Positions 8,322 through 16,794 of a DNA stretch of 61,752 nt are shown piece by piece (within the stretch, counting starts at the first letter, position 1; each line of letters starts with the position of its first letter). The notes under the pieces were generated by a model, which made no database searches, had not been told where the DNA came from, and was given only the letters and a program-made list of their open reading frames with translations. The DNA comes from Lachnoanaerobaculum sanguinis (lineage in GTDB: Bacteria; Bacillota; Clostridia; Lachnospirales; Lachnospiraceae), in the NCBI RefSeq assembly GCF_033242365.1, contig NZ_BTHK01000018.1, positions 1 through 61,752 on the forward strand. Reading direction: 5' to 3'. The position numbers were made by a program, and so were the translations under genes.

Positions 8322-8474
8322 CTACCTATGCCTATAATTATACAAACAATTTTCTCGTACTTGACCTATCTCCAATGAGTGCATTAAAACAAAGCCCTTC
8401 CTAGACGCCATACTAAGGAGTGCGTTATCAAAGCGTTCAATATTTAAATAGTCAAAACGATTCATTGTTCTCAT
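8322..8474 (-). CDS. Possible 50-residue leader peptide upstream of rtcB
   Basis: An open frame of 50 codons on the minus strand from an ATG at 8474 to a TAG at 8322. GGAAAGGAAAAG just before the ATG could serve as a ribosome binding site. The peptide begins MRTMNRFDYLNIERFDNALL and matches no family I recognise. It ends about 35 nt before the terminator stem in front of rtcB. It may be a translated leader that controls the terminator, a fragment of a former gene, or chance. The rest of the 8239-8589 gap holds a GGGC/GCCC stem near 8490-8510 and a TATAAT box near 8547-8552. Confidence 0.3.
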   Translation of the reverse strand: MRTMNRFDYLNIERFDNALLSMASRKGFVLMHSLEIGQVRENCLYNYRHR

Positions 8475-8589
8475 GTCTTTTCCTTTCCGGGCACAATCCG
8501 CCCAATTTCTTTATCGATAGAATAACACAGTAAAGTGCTTTTGTCATTATACTATAAGTATAAAAAGTGCTCTAAATCTTACAATTTAA

Positions 8590-9222
8590 TTACCGGCTTG
8601 TAGTCTTTCTATACGAAAACACTTCAGGTTCCACTCCGATATTATCTCTAATCCACTGTACGGAATATTCAATATCATTTGAGGTATTATAATCAGGTAT
8701 CTTGGGAATCCTTATATGAATCTTATCCTTTGACACTTTATTTCTAAGCTTCAACAAATTTTCAATCATATTTTTATTGTCTGTTTTTGTATAGCTCTTA
8801 TAAATATCATTATTTATATCCTTTATATCAATAATCCATTCATCCATATCATACAATACCGGCTTTAAGTAATCCCAAGGAACATTTAATGAGGTTTCTA
8901 TTCTTTTTGCCCATCTTTGGTCTGCCATAGTACAAACCTTATGAATATACTTTGATTGCAGTAGAGGCTCCCCACCACCAAAAACAACACCTCCTCCACT
9001 CATTAAATAATAAATATCATCCTTCTTTAAAACATCTATCAGCTCCTGCACGCTGAAGGCTGCATTAGGAACTGTTCCAAAAACTGTTTTACTTTTATGA
9101 CAAAAATCATTTATACAATATTTACAGTAGAGAGGACAATCAAAAAATACAACCAAAGTAGATATACCTCTTCCATCTGTGCCCATTCTGAGCCTTGAAA
9201 CAGATAAAATATCTCCGACCAT
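8590..9222 (-). CDS. Radical SAM enzyme, PflA/NrdG-like
   Basis: 210 residues. The radical SAM cluster motif DCPLYCKYC (CxxxCxxC, Cys29/33/36) binds 4Fe-4S; FGGGEPLLQ is the SAM-contacting GGE motif. The short single-domain fold resembles glycyl-radical-enzyme activases, but no glycyl radical enzyme is nearby. ATG at 9222 overlaps the stop of the upstream gene by one base (TGATG), with GGAGGAG upstream; a GTG one codon earlier is possible. The tight coupling makes the cysteine-motif protein at 9222-10202 its likely partner. It is last in a three-gene run headed by an ATP-grasp protein. Reaction unknown. Confidence 0.82.
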   Translation of the reverse strand: MVGDILSVSRLRMGTDGRGISTLVVFFDCPLYCKYCINDFCHKSKTVFGTVPNAAFSVQELIDVLKKDDIYYLMSGGGVVFGGGEPLLQSKYIHKVCTMADQRWAKRIETSLNVPWDYLKPVLYDMDEWIIDIKDINNDIYKSYTKTDNKNMIENLLKLRNKVSKDKIHIRIPKIPDYNTSNDIEYSVQWIRDNIGVEPEVFSYRKTTSR

Positions 9223-10202
9223 CACTCTACCTCCTCCGGATTAAGAATAGGAATTCTTTGCTTCTCTTTTGGAATCTCTGAAAGCTTCTTACTTAAATAC
9301 TCAGCTTCTTCCTCACATTTTTCGCAGGTTCCTGCACATGCACCCACATATCTGCACTCCTCAGAATAAAATTCTATACTATTCATCTGAGCTAATTTAT
9401 ATCTGTATTCACGAAGTAAATTGCAAATTTTCTTCCCGTCTATTCTGGCTACCTGTCTGTGTATTATATCCCTTTTATATTTGTCACTCCTTTGGCACTC
9501 AGGAATATCTACCATACCCTCAATTAAATACATATTATCTGTATACCTATTTTTATCTGACAGGTATTCAGTACTTTTTAATATAGACTCATCAACCGAT
9601 ATTTTACCAAGTGGAATATACGTTTTTGATGCCAAATCAAAGTAGGATTCATTTTCCAATTTACTTATACCATCTATTACAATCGGAAAAATCTCCTCAA
9701 AGTAATTTTGGACATCTTCTAAAAGATTACCAAAATTCTTATAGTCATTCTTCAAGTATTCCTGAGTGTCTATATAGCAAATTGATTTTACACCTGATAA
9801 ATCTGAAAGCATTTCCTTATGGGTTTTCATCCTTGCCTTTCCTTCAATACTCCAGGGTGGACTTGCCCAAAGGTGAATATTCATATGATGCCTTCTGTTT
9901 TTTATAATATGGTATGGATATAAACTGTCCGGATCGCCATCTGTTAAAAATAATATATCATCTTCAGATTGTAACATGTTATAAAGTTCATCTGCCACAT
10001 CTTCTAAATCATTATAAACTCTACTGCCAACCCCCATACTCATACCAAGGCCAACTGATTTTCTCGGACAGATAAAGCACTCATATTCATCTGTAACCTT
10101 ACTCCCGTGAAGACAGACCACTAACACTAAGTCCTTATAATTTTTTAATATAGGATTTCCATAATGCCATAATATACCGCTATCTGTTATTACTATTTTC
10201 AT
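9222..10202 (-). CDS. Unknown protein with C-terminal cysteine cluster, radical SAM partner
   Basis: 326 residues, not a family I can name. It starts with a beta-alpha fold (MKIVITDSGILWHYG) and contains an LTDGDPDSLYPYH segment near residue 90 that looks like a small-molecule or metal site. Near the C-terminus ECRYVGACAGTCEKCEEE holds CxxxCxxC (CAGTCEKC), suitable for an Fe-S cluster or zinc. It is flanked by an ATP-grasp gene (3-nt gap) and a radical SAM gene (1-nt overlap), so the three almost certainly form one operon and may act in one modification pathway. It could be a substrate carrier, an auxiliary Fe-S subunit or a second enzyme; the sequence does not decide. Confidence 0.75.
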   Translation of the reverse strand: MKIVITDSGILWHYGNPILKNYKDLVLVVCLHGSKVTDEYECFICPRKSVGLGMSMGVGSRVYNDLEDVADELYNMLQSEDDILFLTDGDPDSLYPYHIIKNRRHHMNIHLWASPPWSIEGKARMKTHKEMLSDLSGVKSICYIDTQEYLKNDYKNFGNLLEDVQNYFEEIFPIVIDGISKLENESYFDLASKTYIPLGKISVDESILKSTEYLSDKNRYTDNMYLIEGMVDIPECQRSDKYKRDIIHRQVARIDGKKICNLLREYRYKLAQMNSIEFYSEECRYVGACAGTCEKCEEEAEYLSKKLSEIPKEKQRIPILNPEEVE

Positions 10203-10205
10203 TTC

Positions 10206-11108
10206 TTATTTCCCCTGATTTTGAAAAGCACCATAAAATTCATATTCATCCATTTGCTGTAACCCTGATACCTGACCGTCTCCCATTTCCATTACTATAA
10301 GATTGCCGTCAGTTTTTCTTGCAAAGTCAATGGTTATAAAGCTGCTTTCTATCTTACTTATTATAGATTCAATCAGAGTATATTCATCTTCGGTTATATT
10401 TAATTCTCCACTGTCATCCCAATAATTATCGGCAATCAATATTTCACCCTTGAAAACAAATATTCTGTATTCTTCTGAAATAGGCATACCGCTCTCTTTA
10501 TGATTTCCTATAGATTTCAGACTTTCAAACTTTCGAAGTACAACCCCACCTTCAAGATTACTGCCTTGTCGGTTAATAAAATTATTGATTACTCTCTCCA
10601 TATTTTCCTTGTCACGTATATCTTTTATAAAACAGGCATCATACCACTCATGTTTTCTACTTTTTACATAGTCTTTGATAATGAATGCCCCCTCTAATCC
10701 GTCTGTAAGTCTTAATGCATCTTCTATATTCTTTGACTCACTCCAAATACTAAAGGGAGTAGAACTTTCAAAGTCTTTGTACCATCCGGGTAAAAGATGA
10801 TATTTTGCATACTCTTTTGGAGTATTTATAAGCTGTATTCCTCTTTCAAGCAGCAGATTATAAAAGTTTTCATACATATTTGGTGACATCATCCATCCCC
10901 TATATATTGTCAAACCTTTAATATCTTCACCATAAAGCGACAGTTTCCCAACTTCCAAGTCTTCATAACTAAATAATGCACAGGAATGATTCAAGCCTGC
11001 CGCTTGATATTCTTCCATATAATCCTCATCCACGCTCTTTTTATTCAACGGGTAACTGCAAAAAATAAAGTTTAAATTTTTAGCTGTCTCTAAATTTTCT
11101 TTCCTCAT
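10206..11108 (-). CDS. ATP-grasp protein, R2K-like clade (1)
   Basis: 300 residues. The C-terminal half looks like a divergent ATP-grasp fold: FIIKDYVKSRKHEW carries likely ATP-contacting lysines, EEYRIFVFKGEI is a central strand pair, and VMEMGDGQVSGLQ near the end supplies the Mg-binding acidic end as in R2K-clade enzymes. ATP-grasp enzymes join a carboxylate to an amine or similar nucleophile through an acyl-phosphate; the R2K clade has been predicted to act on proteins or peptides. It heads a three-gene run with a cysteine-cluster protein and a radical SAM enzyme. A terminator separates it from the ADP-ribosylglycohydrolase upstream. A second ATP-grasp gene lies 1.1 kb upstream. Confidence 0.72.
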   Translation of the reverse strand: MRKENLETAKNLNFIFCSYPLNKKSVDEDYMEEYQAAGLNHSCALFSYEDLEVGKLSLYGEDIKGLTIYRGWMMSPNMYENFYNLLLERGIQLINTPKEYAKYHLLPGWYKDFESSTPFSIWSESKNIEDALRLTDGLEGAFIIKDYVKSRKHEWYDACFIKDIRDKENMERVINNFINRQGSNLEGGVVLRKFESLKSIGNHKESGMPISEEYRIFVFKGEILIADNYWDDSGELNITEDEYTLIESIISKIESSFITIDFARKTDGNLIVMEMGDGQVSGLQQMDEYEFYGAFQNQGK

Positions 11109-11168
11109 ATATACTCCCTAAACAACTCCTGTTTTTATTATCTTTAGTATAAACAAAAAGCTGTACAT

Positions 11169-11198
11169 TAAAAATGCCGGCATTACCATGCCGACATT
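11169..11198 (-). terminator. Terminator after the ADP-ribosylglycohydrolase
   Basis: AATGCCGGCAT (11173-11183) pairs with ATGCCGACATT (11188-11198), loop TACC; a T run follows on the minus strand. It divides the block into two transcription units. Confidence 0.75.
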
Positions 11199-11217
11199 AA
11201 ATTCCAATATCTACTTA

Positions 11218-12156
11218 TCAATTTAACAAACTGTCAATCAGGTCTCTTTTTTGTAGTTTAGATTTCCATTTCTCAGGTATATTACCATAGCCGTAATAAA
11301 GCCCTGCAAGTCCACCTGTTATGGCTGCTACAGTATCAGTATCATCACCCAGATTTACAGCTTTTAAAATAACTTCCTCATAAGATGATGTATTTATCAA
11401 ACACCATATCGCAGCCTCCAGTGTATACACTACATAACCTGTACTTTTTATCCGGTCTTCAGACACATCTTTAAATTCTGAAAGTGAAATGAGTCTGTCA
11501 TAATTGTCAAGCTCACTCTTAGTACTTTCACTATAATACTTAAATGCATTGTCTACTCCTTGCTGTAGCCTTTCTGTTAATTCTCCGTCTTTATCTAAAA
11601 TAGCTTTTACTAAAAAATAATATATCCCACAGGCTATTTTACTTCTTAGATGTGCATGTGTCAGAGCTGAACAATTATGTATAATATCTATCGCTTCATT
11701 ATCAGGCAACTTCAAATTTTTTTGCTGTTCAAATATGTAAAGACATACAGGTAGAATTCTCATAAGTGAACCGTTACCGTTATCCCACTCCGTTTCACCT
11801 CCGGATTGCAGAGGATCGGCTCCGGTACTGTATTTCATAATAGCTCTTGAAGTTGCAATACCGATATCAAACACATTATCAAAAGGTGTATACTCCCCAT
11901 TCATACACCAATCTTGGAATCTATCCATTATATCCTTATAATCAATTTTACCCTTATCCCTGATACTTGCAAGGGTTGCAATCGCCATGCTGCTGTCATC
12001 CGACCATGTACCCTCAGGCTGATTGTATGTGCCATATCCTCTCATATCTATTACAGGATCAAGTTTTCTATCTTCTCTTGAACTAAACTCCACAGGTACT
12101 CCCATTGCATCTGCAACTATCAAACCATACATCCCTGATTTCCAAATATTATCCAT
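11218..12156 (-). CDS. ADP-ribosylglycohydrolase family protein
   Basis: 312 residues of the ARH/DraG family, which remove ADP-ribose from proteins, nucleic acids or small molecules using two Mg ions. The N-terminal GTWSDDSSM (about 49-57) and the C-terminal NLGDDTDTVAAITGGLAG (about 268-285) carry the expected metal-binding Asp/Thr residues. GNGSLMRILP in the middle is another family signature. The order here is ATP-grasp (12214-12999), 57 nt, this gene, a terminator, then the second ATP-grasp gene. That pairing suggests it reverses an ADP-ribosylation tied to the ATP-grasp step, or detoxifies ADP-ribose adducts. No ADP-ribosyltransferase is visible nearby. Confidence 0.88.
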   Translation of the reverse strand: MDNIWKSGMYGLIVADAMGVPVEFSSREDRKLDPVIDMRGYGTYNQPEGTWSDDSSMAIATLASIRDKGKIDYKDIMDRFQDWCMNGEYTPFDNVFDIGIATSRAIMKYSTGADPLQSGGETEWDNGNGSLMRILPVCLYIFEQQKNLKLPDNEAIDIIHNCSALTHAHLRSKIACGIYYFLVKAILDKDGELTERLQQGVDNAFKYYSESTKSELDNYDRLISLSEFKDVSEDRIKSTGYVVYTLEAAIWCLINTSSYEEVILKAVNLGDDTDTVAAITGGLAGLYYGYGNIPEKWKSKLQKRDLIDSLLN

Positions 12157-12213
12157 TAATTCTCCTATACTCCCGGTAAAACTTATTCAATTTCTTGTAT
12201 TTCTTATATTAAA

Positions 12214-12999
12214 TTAAAAGTGATACTCATCCTTTACGCCTAATATCTGACTCCATCTTGCAGAAATAAGCTTAGCATAGAAAACACTTGCAAGCCCGTA
12301 GCATCCAAGTGAATAAGCATCATTTATCTCTACCAACAATGTTTGACCGTCTTTTGTAACACATATGTCCAAACTACAGGCCATCGGTCTTTCCTTCCAG
12401 CTGATAAATGCCTCCATCATAGAATCCAAAGCTTTAAAATCATAATGGTATCTATAACTTTTTCTGCTTCTGTCCAATAATAAACCATATGGTCTGACGT
12501 CAACTATCTCATCATAGATTATAAAACATCTCCATTCCGCACATATGTCCAAAGGCTCACTTACAAGTACATCATAATCTTCAGAATAGTTCCCGCAGCC
12601 GACAAGGTCAGATATACTGCTTATTATTTTTCCTGTAAATGCTTTGCTTCTTACAGGCTTAACAAAATAACCGGCTGACCATTTTTCTTCACTTCTTGAA
12701 ATACTGTTTATTGTGTCCTTCCAGACTTTTCTTCCAAGAAATTTATACATTACTTTTGGATAATCAGGTATACTTGGTTCAATACCGAATTTTGAGAATA
12801 TACTGTTGCATTGATCTATATAATCCAGAACAATATCTTCTCTATTTACTCTGTCATAAATTTCAGTAATTTTATGATAGGGAATTATCTCCGCTCCCAG
12901 CTCTCTAAAACCATACATGGCATTTGCAATATTTACACTGTGAGGAATTTCTATTTTCATTTCATTGTCAAATTTTGTCTTTAAATAAACTTTTCCCAT
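12214..12999 (-). CDS. ATP-grasp protein, R2K-like clade (2)
   Basis: 261 residues with the same type of divergent ATP-grasp C-terminus as 10206-11108 but little direct similarity. KWSAGYFVKPVRSKAFTG contributes likely ATP-binding lysines, ICAEWRCFIIYDEIVDV is the central strand pair, and TLLVEINDAYSLGCYGL supplies the Glu/Asn/Asp metal end typical of R2K members. It is first in a two-gene unit with the ADP-ribosylglycohydrolase. A terminator for the preceding unit lies at 13067-13100, and AAAAGGTGGGATT precedes its ATG. Substrate unknown; peptide or protein ligation is an inference from the clade. Confidence 0.72.
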   Translation of the reverse strand: MGKVYLKTKFDNEMKIEIPHSVNIANAMYGFRELGAEIIPYHKITEIYDRVNREDIVLDYIDQCNSIFSKFGIEPSIPDYPKVMYKFLGRKVWKDTINSISRSEEKWSAGYFVKPVRSKAFTGKIISSISDLVGCGNYSEDYDVLVSEPLDICAEWRCFIIYDEIVDVRPYGLLLDRSRKSYRYHYDFKALDSMMEAFISWKERPMACSLDICVTKDGQTLLVEINDAYSLGCYGLASVFYAKLISARWSQILGVKDEYHF

Positions 13000-13066
13000 A
13001 ATCCCACCTTTTTATACTATTTTATATTATATAAACACACAAGATAACCTTCAATATACTTGCAAT

Positions 13067-13100
13067 ATAAAAAATGTCCTGAATTCTAAAACAGGACATT
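13067..13100 (-). terminator. Terminator after the YdjM-like gene
   Basis: AATGTCCTG (13073-13081) pairs perfectly with CAGGACATT (13092-13100); a T run follows on the minus strand. Confidence 0.75.
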
Positions 13101-13113
13101 AGATACATATATT

Positions 13114-13752
13114 TTATCTTTGTAATAAACCGCTTATATTAATTAGAATAAAAAGTACAGGCCTTGAAGTCAGTATTAATATCAATACAAGTAAATTAGA
13201 TATGTGAAAAAGTAATTTATTTACTAATCCGTTTGATGAGCACATTCGTAAGGCAAATCCCTTGCCGATAGGCCAAAAAAGCTTCTCACGCTTTCCATTG
13301 AGTGCGTCGATAACCATATGTGAAATAAAACCTATACTAAAATATGGAGCCACATCAGGAAAAATCATGTATACAAAAAATCCAAGCCCAAGTAATGCCG
13401 ATATTGAATGCATAAATGATCTATGTGGCTGTTTCATTCCAAAAATACATATACACAAAAACGCTAATATTCCGGTAATAATTCTTGCAATATTGCTGTC
13501 CGCCATCAGTCTGTCATATATACCAACGTGGAAAATGACATCTGCAATTACTATTCCGGCAACAGTTCCAACAGCCAACCCTATAATGCGATCCACCTTA
13601 TTGTAGGCACCTGATGTTCCTACATCTATATCACTGATAATACCTCCAAATCCTGCTACAGCTGTTCCTGCCACGAGCATTGTTATACTCTGTGGCCTGC
13701 AGAGTGCAAGCCCTGCCACCATACCTACAGAAAAATGTGTCTTCCCCAGCAT
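13114..13752 (-). CDS. YdjM-like membrane-bound metal-dependent hydrolase
   Basis: 212 residues, four or five transmembrane helices. The start GKTHFSVGMVAGLAL, then GGIISDIDVG, RSFMHSI and HMVIDALNG carry the His/Asp set of the YdjM/DUF457 family, annotated as inner-membrane metal-dependent hydrolases and LexA-regulated in E. coli. Cellular substrate is not known for the family. It lies 15 nt behind the 331-residue helical protein and is followed by a terminator, so the two form one unit. No LexA box was seen upstream. Confidence 0.8.
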   Translation of the reverse strand: MLGKTHFSVGMVAGLALCRPQSITMLVAGTAVAGFGGIISDIDVGTSGAYNKVDRIIGLAVGTVAGIVIADVIFHVGIYDRLMADSNIARIITGILAFLCICIFGMKQPHRSFMHSISALLGLGFFVYMIFPDVAPYFSIGFISHMVIDALNGKREKLFWPIGKGFALRMCSSNGLVNKLLFHISNLLVLILILTSRPVLFILINISGLLQR

Positions 13753-13767
13753 CCTTTACCTTTCTTA

Positions 13768-14763
13768 CTATCTCCTACCCGCTTCAAGTATTTGTTTTAC
13801 AAGTAAATCTATCTCACAGTTTTCTTCTGCAATATTTTCTTTTTGCCAATCCGAAATATTACTTATAACATTACAATTCTCTGAACTTAGCGGTAAATGC
13901 TTTATCGAATGATTTAAAACTGCTAACAAAATTTCTTTAGGGTTTTCTATATTGGAAATACCAAGTACAGGTCCCTCATCAAGCATTGCATCCACAATCG
14001 ATAAAACGCCTTCAAGCTCCTCATAAGTAAGTCTATCTTTTTTAAGTATTGCTTCCACATCTGCCTTTTTATAGCAATCCCATCCCGAGTAAGCCGGCAT
14101 AACATCATTTGATACAGCACCTGTCAAAAGCCAATACTTTATCTCTTCCGTATCCGGTTCAATATAGTGAACTGCATGCACTTTACCCCATCCGTTTACA
14201 GACTTCGCAATATTCATTATTTCAGTATTGCCATTTTCCCAGTTTCTCATTATAAAAACCGAATATAATGTAAACTCATCCGACAGACCAAGAGTCCTTA
14301 CCATACCCTTTACTTCTTCGCTTTGCCCAAACAATTCCTGAATCATCATTCCGGCTTTAACACATTCAATATTTGCAGACTGAGTCATCAAATGTAGGGA
14401 GTATATATAAAATTTATCCTCTATTTCATCCTTGCGGGCAAGTATACAATCTTGAAGTTCATCTATAAAATTCACTACTCTTATACGTTCACAAAGCTTT
14501 TCAAACACAGAATCCGCCTGATCATAATCACCTGTATTAGCAAGCGTAATAACTGTATTTATCTCTTCTATGTCTTTTTGTGTAATATCTGCCGCCCCCA
14601 TATGATAGACACATATTCCGTCCTTCGCACCGTCTATATACTTAAGACCTTCTTCATCATTTGGTAACGAAAAATCTTTTCCCAGAGTTATTATATCATC
14701 GTCTTTAAATTCAGTTTGCCTCAGGCGATCTGCTATAATTTCAAATATAGGCTTTTTATTCAT
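13768..14763 (-). CDS. Unknown helical protein
   Basis: 331 residues, acidic and mostly alpha-helical by inspection, without signal peptide or membrane segments. The central part (about 70-200) has helix-pair repetition like a HEAT- or TPR-type scaffold. NGWGKVHAVHYIEPDTEEIKYW and PAYSGWDCYKKADVE are distinctive aromatic segments. I do not recognise a family with certainty; similar proteins probably occur in other Firmicutes. It lies 11 nt after the TIGR04076-type gene and 15 nt before the YdjM-like gene, so a shared transcript is likely. No function is proposed. Confidence 0.7.
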   Translation of the reverse strand: MNKKPIFEIIADRLRQTEFKDDDIITLGKDFSLPNDEEGLKYIDGAKDGICVYHMGAADITQKDIEEINTVITLANTGDYDQADSVFEKLCERIRVVNFIDELQDCILARKDEIEDKFYIYSLHLMTQSANIECVKAGMMIQELFGQSEEVKGMVRTLGLSDEFTLYSVFIMRNWENGNTEIMNIAKSVNGWGKVHAVHYIEPDTEEIKYWLLTGAVSNDVMPAYSGWDCYKKADVEAILKKDRLTYEELEGVLSIVDAMLDEGPVLGISNIENPKEILLAVLNHSIKHLPLSSENCNVISNISDWQKENIAEENCEIDLLVKQILEAGRR

Positions 14764-14774
14764 ACTCTCTCCTT

Positions 14775-15044
14775 CTATTTTTCCATTTCAGCCTTAAAAA
14801 CCAAAATAACATCCGCATCTGAACAACAAAACTCAGCACATCCCTCAGGCTGTCCCGGTAAGCTGCCTCCATATCTTAGAATATCTATATATGGAAAGGC
14901 ACAGTGCATTGCCATAGGGCAAATCTTTCCCCTATCCTCATCATAATCAAATACTTCTCCGACATGATGTCCTCTGTGACACCCCATCTTTCCCCTACGA
15001 TCTGTAATAGTTATTTTTATTTTTGGACGTTTTCCTCTATTCAT
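14775..15044 (-). CDS. TIGR04076-family small protein
   Basis: 89 residues, matching the small TIGR04076 family by pattern: KIKITITDRRG, a GHHVGEVF segment, then GKICPMAMHCAFPYIDILRYGG and a closing CSDADVILVFKAEM. Members have several conserved cysteines (here Cys22, 42, 48, 69, 73 and 74 approximately) and are often found near redox or radical enzymes; no biochemical role is established. It sits 18 nt downstream of the Cof-type phosphatase and 11 nt upstream of the helical unknown, within a long minus-strand run. Confidence 0.8.
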   Translation of the reverse strand: MNRGKRPKIKITITDRRGKMGCHRGHHVGEVFDYDEDRGKICPMAMHCAFPYIDILRYGGSLPGQPEGCAEFCCSDADVILVFKAEMEK

Positions 15045-15062
15045 TCAAATCCTCCACGAAAT

Positions 15063-15908
15063 CTACCTGTCCCAATAGAAAAGATTATCAATCACATCTA
15101 CTATACCGTCCTCATCATTGGACTTTGTAATATAGTCTGCAGCCTGTCTTACTTTCTCCTGAGCATTCGCCATTGCTACGCCTATACTTGCAGCCTGTAT
15201 CATTGATAAATCATTGAATCCGTCTCCACAGCAAACAAGGTTCTTTGTATCCTTGCCTATCTTCTTTGTCATATTTAAAAGGGTATTTGCTTTATCTATG
15301 CCTACCTCTGTAACCTCTAAAAAATACGGCTCGGAACGAACAATATTTAACTTTCCTTCCCAAAGCTTTTTCATTTCCTTTTCCACCTTGGCAAGATGCT
15401 CACCCGGTGCGGTCATCAAACATTTAATAACCGGAAATGTAATCTGTGGTGCAAGAGGGTCAACTTTCACTCTTATAAAGTGATTTATTGTGACCTCCAA
15501 CATATAATATTGCTCATCTATATCAAGAGCATATGCCTTATCATGATTGTAAGTCATAAGATTTACTCCAAAATGTTTTGCCTGTTCTTCCAAAATAGGC
15601 AGATACTCATGTGTAAGCTCCTTCATAAACAACTCTTTATCATTTTTACAATCATAAAAATAACCACCATTATAGGCAAGTATATAGCCGCCTTTCTTTT
15701 CAAGTTCAAGTATATTTGCTATCGGACTTACTCCAAATGTGGGTCTGCCCGAGGCAAGTACAACCGTTCCTCCGGCCTTTATAAATTTGTCTATAGCGGC
15801 TTTAGTATTCTCGGTAATCTCCTTTTTTGAATTTGTCAATGTACCGTCCAAATCCAATGCAAGAACCGCTTCGCTTATCCTTATTTTCTTTTCTTCAAAT
15901 ATATTCAT
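15063..15908 (-). CDS. Cof-type HAD-IIB phosphatase
   Basis: 281 residues. HAD motif I is ALDLDGTLTNS (about 17-27, nucleophile Asp), motif II VVLASGRP, motif III the Lys in GIDKANTL, and motif IV CCGDGFNDLSMI. The C2B cap in the middle places it in the Cof/YidA group, which dephosphorylates sugar phosphates and other small phosphate esters; the substrate is unknown. It follows the YitT-family gene by nine bases, so they probably share a transcript. A second Cof-type enzyme lies at 55937-56734. Confidence 0.9.
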   Translation of the reverse strand: MNIFEEKKIRISEAVLALDLDGTLTNSKKEITENTKAAIDKFIKAGGTVVLASGRPTFGVSPIANILELEKKGGYILAYNGGYFYDCKNDKELFMKELTHEYLPILEEQAKHFGVNLMTYNHDKAYALDIDEQYYMLEVTINHFIRVKVDPLAPQITFPVIKCLMTAPGEHLAKVEKEMKKLWEGKLNIVRSEPYFLEVTEVGIDKANTLLNMTKKIGKDTKNLVCCGDGFNDLSMIQAASIGVAMANAQEKVRQAADYITKSNDEDGIVDVIDNLFYWDR

Positions 15909-15917
15909 TTTCCATCC

Positions 15918-16775
15918 TTATAAATGTCTGAATCCTTCTCCTGCCACTTCATTTGAATCCAAAATAATAACAAATGAATTAGGATCCAGCTTTTTTGCAG
16001 CCTGTCTTACTGCATGCACTTCCTTTGTTCTGCATGCACACATTACCACATTTCTTTCTTCATCTGTATAACTTCCCACTGCCTTAAGATAAGTCGAACC
16101 TCTGTCAATAAGATCTGATATTTCTTTTGCCATTTCCTTCGGCTTATCACAAATAATCATAATAAGCTTACCGGCTGTAAGTCCGTCCATCGCCTTATCA
16201 AGCACTACAGAAACCAGATAAGCTATAATAAGTCCGTAAATCAAACTGTTTACATTTCTTGAAACCAATGCAACACCCAGCACAATAATCAAAGAGTCTA
16301 TAACCAATGCTATCTTTCCCAGTGAAATATGCGGGAAAAAATGATGTATCAAAACCATTATAAAATCCGCACCGCCTGTGGAAGAATCTCTCATAAATAT
16401 AAGCGCATATCCTGTTGCCGATATTATTCCGGTACATATAGCAGCCAACATATAATCCCCTTGATAAACAGGCATAGCTTTTGCAACTATATCAATCATT
16501 ATTGAAGTTATTATAATTGATTTAACAGACTTCAATAAAAATTTTCTTCCTATTTCTCTGTATGAGAGTATTGCAAAAGGTATATTTAATATTATTGTTC
16601 CTATTCCGACAGGAAGACCTACCATTTGGTAAATAATTAGTGCCAAACCTGTAAATCCTACCATTGGAAATTTGAATGCCGCTGCAAAGCAGTATGTACC
16701 TATTCCCATAAAAGTACCTGCTATGATATCCACGATAATATCAATTGTTAATTCTTTTATAAATTCCTTATTCAT
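15918..16775 (-). CDS. YitT-family membrane protein (DUF161/DUF2179)
   Basis: About 285 residues from the chosen ATG. The first 190 residues contain five or six hydrophobic helices including SSTGGADFI, a family hallmark. The last 80 form the soluble DUF2179 domain (IMIICDKPKEMAKEI ... VVMCACRTKEV). Function is not established; members sit in the cytoplasmic membrane and may transport or bind small ligands. A GTG eleven codons upstream (16808) would overlap the acetyltransferase gene, so ATG 16775 is preferred, 20 bases after that gene's stop. It is followed directly by the Cof-type phosphatase. Confidence 0.88.
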   Translation of the reverse strand: MNKEFIKELTIDIIVDIIAGTFMGIGTYCFAAAFKFPMVGFTGLALIIYQMVGLPVGIGTIILNIPFAILSYREIGRKFLLKSVKSIIITSIMIDIVAKAMPVYQGDYMLAAICTGIISATGYALIFMRDSSTGGADFIMVLIHHFFPHISLGKIALVIDSLIIVLGVALVSRNVNSLIYGLIIAYLVSVVLDKAMDGLTAGKLIMIICDKPKEMAKEISDLIDRGSTYLKAVGSYTDEERNVVMCACRTKEVHAVRQAAKKLDPNSFVIILDSNEVAGEGFRHL

Positions 16776-16794
16776 CCTTTTATAAACCTTTATT

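Noticed and set aside
9222..11108. RiPP biosynthesis cluster
   Set aside because: No precursor peptide ORF, no transporter and no leader peptidase in the neighbourhood; kept only as a remote option.
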